From the NCBI GenBank assembly GCA_001701225.1, contig DAAQ01000032.1, positions 1 through 64,000 of the forward strand: a stretch of 64,000 bases of DNA, in the 5' to 3' direction. The position numbers were made by a program, and so were the translations under genes. Below the pieces are notes generated by a model. It saw nothing but the letters and a program-made list of their open reading frames with translations, ran no database searches and was not told where the DNA came from. The first letter of the stretch is position 1. Each line of letters begins with the position of its first letter. The DNA is from Bacteroidales bacterium H5. Its GTDB lineage: Bacteria; Bacteroidota; Bacteroidia; Bacteroidales; Muribaculaceae. Below, one piece after another: positions 60,292 to 64,000 of the stretch.

Positions 60292-62622
60292 ATGAAAACC
60301 CTCCACCTCATCCTTATCGCCGGGGCGCTGCTGTGGGGCGCGGCAGCACAGGGAGCCCGCGTCGAGAGCTATCCCGTCAGCGCCGTGCGCCTCACCCCCT
60401 CACCCTTCGACGACGCCAGGCGCATGGACATCCGCTACCTCCTCGCCCTCGATCCCGACCGTCTGCTCGCACCCTACCTCCGCGAGGCGGGGCTCACCCC
60501 CAAGGCCCCAACATATACAAACTGGGAGGACACCGGGCTTGACGGCCACATCGGAGGCCACTACCTCTCGGCCCTCTCATACATGTATGCCGCCACGGGA
60601 GATGACGAGATCAAGCACCGCCTCGACTATATGCTCGCCGAGCTTCGCCGGTGCCAGGATGCCGCGGGCGACGGCTATCTGTGCGGCGCCCCCGGAGGAC
60701 GCAGGATATGGGACGAGGTGAGCCGCGGCGACATCCGCGCCGGAGCATTCAGCCTCAACGGCGGATGGGTGCCCCTCTACAACATCCACAAAATCTTTGC
60801 CGGACTCCGCGACGCATGGCTCCAGACCGGGAGCGAGGACGCACGCACCATGCTCATAGACCTCACCGACTGGATGGAACGTACCGTCTCCGGGCTCACC
60901 GACCGGCAGATACAGCAGATGCTCGCCAGCGAGCACGGCGATCCGAACGAGGTATTCGCCGACGTGGCCGCAATCACAGGCGACGACAGATACCTCACAC
61001 TTGCACGGCGCTTCTCGCACCGCACCCTCCTCGACCCGTTGCTCCGGGGCGAAGACAAACTCACGGGTATGCATGCCAACACACAGATACCCAAGGTCAT
61101 CGGCTTCAAGCGCATCGCCGACCTCACCGGCGACAAGGCCTGGGATGGCGCCGCGCGCCTATTCTGGACCAACGTCACCGGGCACCGCTCGGTGAGCATC
61201 GGAGGCAACAGCGTGCGCGAGCATTTCCACCCCGCCGACGACTTCTCGTCCATGATGTCGAGCGAACAGGGCCCCGAGACCTGCAACACCTACAACATGC
61301 TCCGCCTTAGCAAGATGCTCTACGAGTCATCGGCCGATACCCGCTATATCGACTACTACGAGCGCGCCCTCTACAATCACATCCTCTCGACCATCGACCC
61401 CGTGCAGGGTGGTTTCGTATATTTCACTCCCATGCGCCCCGGCCACTATCGCGTCTACTCGCAGCCACAGACCTCCATGTGGTGCTGCGTCGGCTCGGGC
61501 CTCGAGAACCACGCCCGATACGGCGAAGCCATCTATGCCCACGCCTCAGACACCATCTTCGTCAATCTCTTCATCCCATCGGTCCTCACCTCAGACAACG
61601 CCGGGCTGGAGCTCTCCACCGATTTCCCGCGCTCCGGGAAGGTCACCGTCAAGGTCAATCCCCGCGACGAAGGCCGTGAGTTTGCCCTTGCACTCCGCAT
61701 CCCCTCATGGACCGCCAGCGCCACCCTCGCCGTCAACGGCACCCCGCAGCCCATAATCCCCACAGGCGGCTACGCCACAGTGCGCCGCACATGGCACAGA
61801 GGCGACTCCGTGACCCTCACACTCCCCATGCACCTCAAGGCCGAACCACTCCCCGACGGCTCCAACTATGTCTCATTCCTCTATGGCCCCGTCGTCCTCG
61901 CCGCCGCCACAGGCACCGAGCGTCAGGACGGCCTCTTTGCCGACGACAGCCGCGGCGGCCACATAGCCGACGGCCCGCGCATACCCCTGCACAGACTCCC
62001 CGCCATAATCTCTGACGACGGCGACCTTCTCTCCCACCTCACCCCCGTTGCCGGGGAACCCCTCCGCTTCACCCTCTCCGGCCTCACCGACACACGCTTC
62101 GAGGGCCTCACCCTCCGCCCCTTCGCCACCCTCCGCGAGAGCCGCTACATGGTCTATTTCCCCCACTACACCCAAGCCTCCTGGCAAGCCACGCACGACA
62201 GCATAGCCGCCGCCGAAGAAGCCCTCATGCGCCTCGACGCCATCACCGCCGACATCGTGACCTGTGGCGAACAGCAGCCCGAGAGCGACCACTTCATCAC
62301 CATGCAAGACTCGCGCACCGGCAGCGACGACGGCCTCCGCTGGCGCGAGACATCAGGCACCGTCACCTACCGCATGAACCCCGCCTCACGTCCCGTAACC
62401 GCAGTGCGTGTCACCTACCGTCCCGACGCCCGCCGTAGCGCCCGCATCCTCATCGACCGCACCCCCATAGGCACCCTCCCCGCGGGGACAGGAACAGGCA
62501 CCCTCACCCACATCGACCTCCCCCTCCCCGCAGCGATCAACACCCCCATCACCCTCACCATCACCCCCGCCGACACCCCAACCACCCCCCACATCTACAC
62601 CCTCCGCCTCCTCACCGAGTGA
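60292..62622 (+). CDS. GH127/GH146-type beta-L-arabinofuranosidase
   Basis: A 776-residue secreted glycosidase (signal peptide TLHLILIAGALLWGAAAQG) with an (alpha/alpha)6 barrel. The zinc and catalytic residues of the family are visible: Glu310 (probable acid/base), Glu329 and Cys331 in GPETCNTYNM, and the Cys398-Cys399 pair in MWCCVGSG. The first of that pair is expected to be the cysteine nucleophile. Beta-sandwich domains follow. It would release L-arabinose from arabinan or arabinogalactan side chains of pectin. A longer in-frame reading covers the tRNA and is rejected. A GH97 gene follows 63 bp later. Confidence 0.88.
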   Translation: MKTLHLILIAGALLWGAAAQGARVESYPVSAVRLTPSPFDDARRMDIRYLLALDPDRLLAPYLREAGLTPKAPTYTNWEDTGLDGHIGGHYLSALSYMYAATGDDEIKHRLDYMLAELRRCQDAAGDGYLCGAPGGRRIWDEVSRGDIRAGAFSLNGGWVPLYNIHKIFAGLRDAWLQTGSEDARTMLIDLTDWMERTVSGLTDRQIQQMLASEHGDPNEVFADVAAITGDDRYLTLARRFSHRTLLDPLLRGEDKLTGMHANTQIPKVIGFKRIADLTGDKAWDGAARLFWTNVTGHRSVSIGGNSVREHFHPADDFSSMMSSEQGPETCNTYNMLRLSKMLYESSADTRYIDYYERALYNHILSTIDPVQGGFVYFTPMRPGHYRVYSQPQTSMWCCVGSGLENHARYGEAIYAHASDTIFVNLFIPSVLTSDNAGLELSTDFPRSGKVTVKVNPRDEGREFALALRIPSWTASATLAVNGTPQPIIPTGGYATVRRTWHRGDSVTLTLPMHLKAEPLPDGSNYVSFLYGPVVLAAATGTERQDGLFADDSRGGHIADGPRIPLHRLPAIISDDGDLLSHLTPVAGEPLRFTLSGLTDTRFEGLTLRPFATLRESRYMVYFPHYTQASWQATHDSIAAAEEALMRLDAITADIVTCGEQQPESDHFITMQDSRTGSDDGLRWRETSGTVTYRMNPASRPVTAVRVTYRPDARRSARILIDRTPIGTLPAGTGTGTLTHIDLPLPAAINTPITLTITPADTPTTPHIYTLRLLTE

Positions 62623-62685
62623 ACACCCCATCCCCCCTTTTTGAAAAGTCCGGCACCTTCAGGTGACCACAAACCACATCATATT

Positions 62686-64000
62686 ATGAAACCTATCATC
62701 CCCCTCATCATTGCCGCATTTATTCCCGGGGCCGCGGCAGCGGAGACCGTCGCGAGCCCTGACGGGCGGTTGGCCGTCACTGTCGATACCCTCGCGGGAG
62801 GTGTCCCGTCATACGCCGTGGCATACGACGGCATCACCGTGATACAGCCGTCGCCGCTCGGATTCAGGATGGCCGACGGCAAGGATTACTCGCGCGCCAT
62901 GGCCATGACATCGGCCAAGACCGACACGGTGAGCCGGTCGTTCGTCCAGGACCGTATCAAGCACAGCCGTGTCGACTGGCGCGCCAACACCCTCAGCACC
63001 ACCTTCCGCGGGCCCGAGGGACAGGAGATGACCGTCGAATGGGAGGTGGCCGACAACGACATCGCCTTCCGCTATCAGATACCGTCGCACAAGGGGCAGC
63101 ACGGCGCCGTGATAGCCTCCGAGGCTACGGCCTACCGCTTTCCTGCCGACTCGACCACCATCTTCGCCACCCCGCAGAGCGACGCCATGGTGGGATGGAA
63201 ACGTACAAAGCCGAGCTATGAGGAGTTCTACATTCTGGATGCGCCGCTCACCGAGCGGTCGCAGTTCGGCCACGGCTTCACGTGGCCCGCGCTCTTCCGC
63301 GTCGCCTCACCGAAAGGTGACATCTGGGCCCTGCTGAGCGAGACAGGGGTCGACGGCTACTATTGCGCATCGCACCTCAGCGACAACGAGGGTGGCGTGT
63401 TCAGCGTGGCATACCCGATGCCCGAAGAGAACAACGGCAACGGATCGGCCGCGCCGGGCCTGGCACTGCCGGGCACCACACCCTGGCGCACCATCACCGT
63501 GGGCTCCTCGCTCGCGCCGATAGTCGAGACAGTGGTGCCCTGGGCCGTCACCGAACCCCGATACGAGGCCACTACCCCCGCGCGACCCGGCAAAGGCACA
63601 TGGAGCTGGCTGCTGTGGCAGGACAGGTCGATAAACTATGACGACCAGAAGGCATTCATAGACCTCGCGGCCGAGATGGGCTATGACAATGTGCTGATAG
63701 ACAACTGGTGGGACACCCGCATCGGGCGCGACAAGATTGCCGACCTCGTGGCATATGCCCGCTCCCGGGGGGTCAACGTCATACTATGGTACTCGTCGAG
63801 CGGACACTGGAACGACATCGAGCAGGGCCCCGTCAACCTCATGGACCGCCCCATAGTGCGCAAGAGGGAGATGCGCTGGCTGCGCGACCTGGGCGTGCGC
63901 AACATCAAGGTCGATTTCTTCGGAGGTGACAAGCAGGAGACCATGCGCCTGTACGAGGATATCCTCAGTGATGCCGCCGACCACGGCATAGACGTGATAT
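62686..64000 (+). CDS. GH97 glycosidase, retaining type (partial, runs off the window)
   Basis: The first 438 residues of a secreted glycoside hydrolase family 97 enzyme. It has a signal peptide (KPIIPLIIAAFIPGAAAA), an N-terminal beta-super-sandwich (about 25-290) and the start of a (beta/alpha)8 barrel with GTWSWLLWQDRSINYDDQ and NVLIDNWWD. At the nucleophile position it has an aspartate in IKVDFFGGD (Asp410). This marks the retaining branch (alpha-galactosidase-like) rather than inverting SusB-type glucosidases, where that residue is absent. The C-terminal part with the acid/base lies beyond the window. No ORF conflict exists on the plus strand. Confidence 0.85.
   Translation, partial: MKPIIPLIIAAFIPGAAAAETVASPDGRLAVTVDTLAGGVPSYAVAYDGITVIQPSPLGFRMADGKDYSRAMAMTSAKTDTVSRSFVQDRIKHSRVDWRANTLSTTFRGPEGQEMTVEWEVADNDIAFRYQIPSHKGQHGAVIASEATAYRFPADSTTIFATPQSDAMVGWKRTKPSYEEFYILDAPLTERSQFGHGFTWPALFRVASPKGDIWALLSETGVDGYYCASHLSDNEGGVFSVAYPMPEENNGNGSAAPGLALPGTTPWRTITVGSSLAPIVETVVPWAVTEPRYEATTPARPGKGTWSWLLWQDRSINYDDQKAFIDLAAEMGYDNVLIDNWWDTRIGRDKIADLVAYARSRGVNVILWYSSSGHWNDIEQGPVNLMDRPIVRKREMRWLRDLGVRNIKVDFFGGDKQETMRLYEDILSDAADHGIDVI

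Overview
The window looks like chromosome from a gut Bacteroidales bacterium, most likely Muribaculaceae (S24-7) or a close relative. The evidence is GC-rich coding DNA (roughly 60 percent by eye) and AT-rich gaps. Many upstream regions carry the Bacteroidota -7 element TAnnTTTG, often with TTTG about 19-20 bp further upstream. Many protein families are typical of this order (DUF3256, DUF4292, DUF4919 and DUF4230-like proteins, a T9SS-type C-terminus, PL9 and GH127/146 enzymes). Family assignments are from memory of sequence motifs; no search was run.

Layout. 1-5.8 kb: a RAYT (REP-associated tyrosine transposase) between long inverted arms, an orphan phage-capsid-like protein with a small partner, a phosphohexomutase, a possible small RNA, a glycosyltransferase, and a non-autonomous relative of the RAYT element. 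5.8-17.5 kb (minus strand): korA-korB, a CE2-like esterase lipoprotein, a four-gene cassette of unknown function (helical protein, membrane-active protein, Ycf46-like AAA+ ATPase, and a protein with a C-type-lectin-like C-terminus), then cobalamin-dependent metH. 17.5-21.4 kb (minus): recF-dciA-thioesterase-rRNA methyltransferase-trmD. 21.5-22.5 kb: a second RAYT with a complex inverted and direct repeat field. 22.5-27.4 kb (minus): metF, a lipoprotein/beta-barrel pair and a large secreted PL9-type pectate lyase.

27.5-44.9 kb (plus): cobU-cobT-cobS, then dut-TPR-DUF4292-EnvC-like-DEAD helicase-DUF3256. A membrane pseudokinase-GNAT-glycosyltransferase-glycosyltransferase-flippase-cobC run follows, then a PpiD-like chaperone. 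45-54.6 kb (plus): a four-helix-bundle protein behind a 9-bp tandem repeat, a SNF2 helicase with an unrecognised 609-residue partner, a small membrane protein, DUF4919, a GH3-family protein and alkaline phosphatase. 54.8-59 kb (minus): two DUF4230-like proteins, pckA and rlmN. 59.1 kb to the end (plus): an outer-membrane barrel, tRNA-Ala(GGC), a GH127/146 enzyme and a GH97 enzyme cut by the window edge.

Together the genes describe a glycan-degrading anaerobe that salvages cobalamin and uses B12-dependent methionine synthesis (metH, metF). It carries out 2-oxoacid:ferredoxin chemistry and PEP carboxykinase-based metabolism and attacks plant pectin and arabinan. The parts least explained by known biology are the AAA+/lectin-like cassette with its abrupt base-composition change, the orphan capsid-like pair, the two RAYT/repeat families, and the SNF2 two-gene unit.
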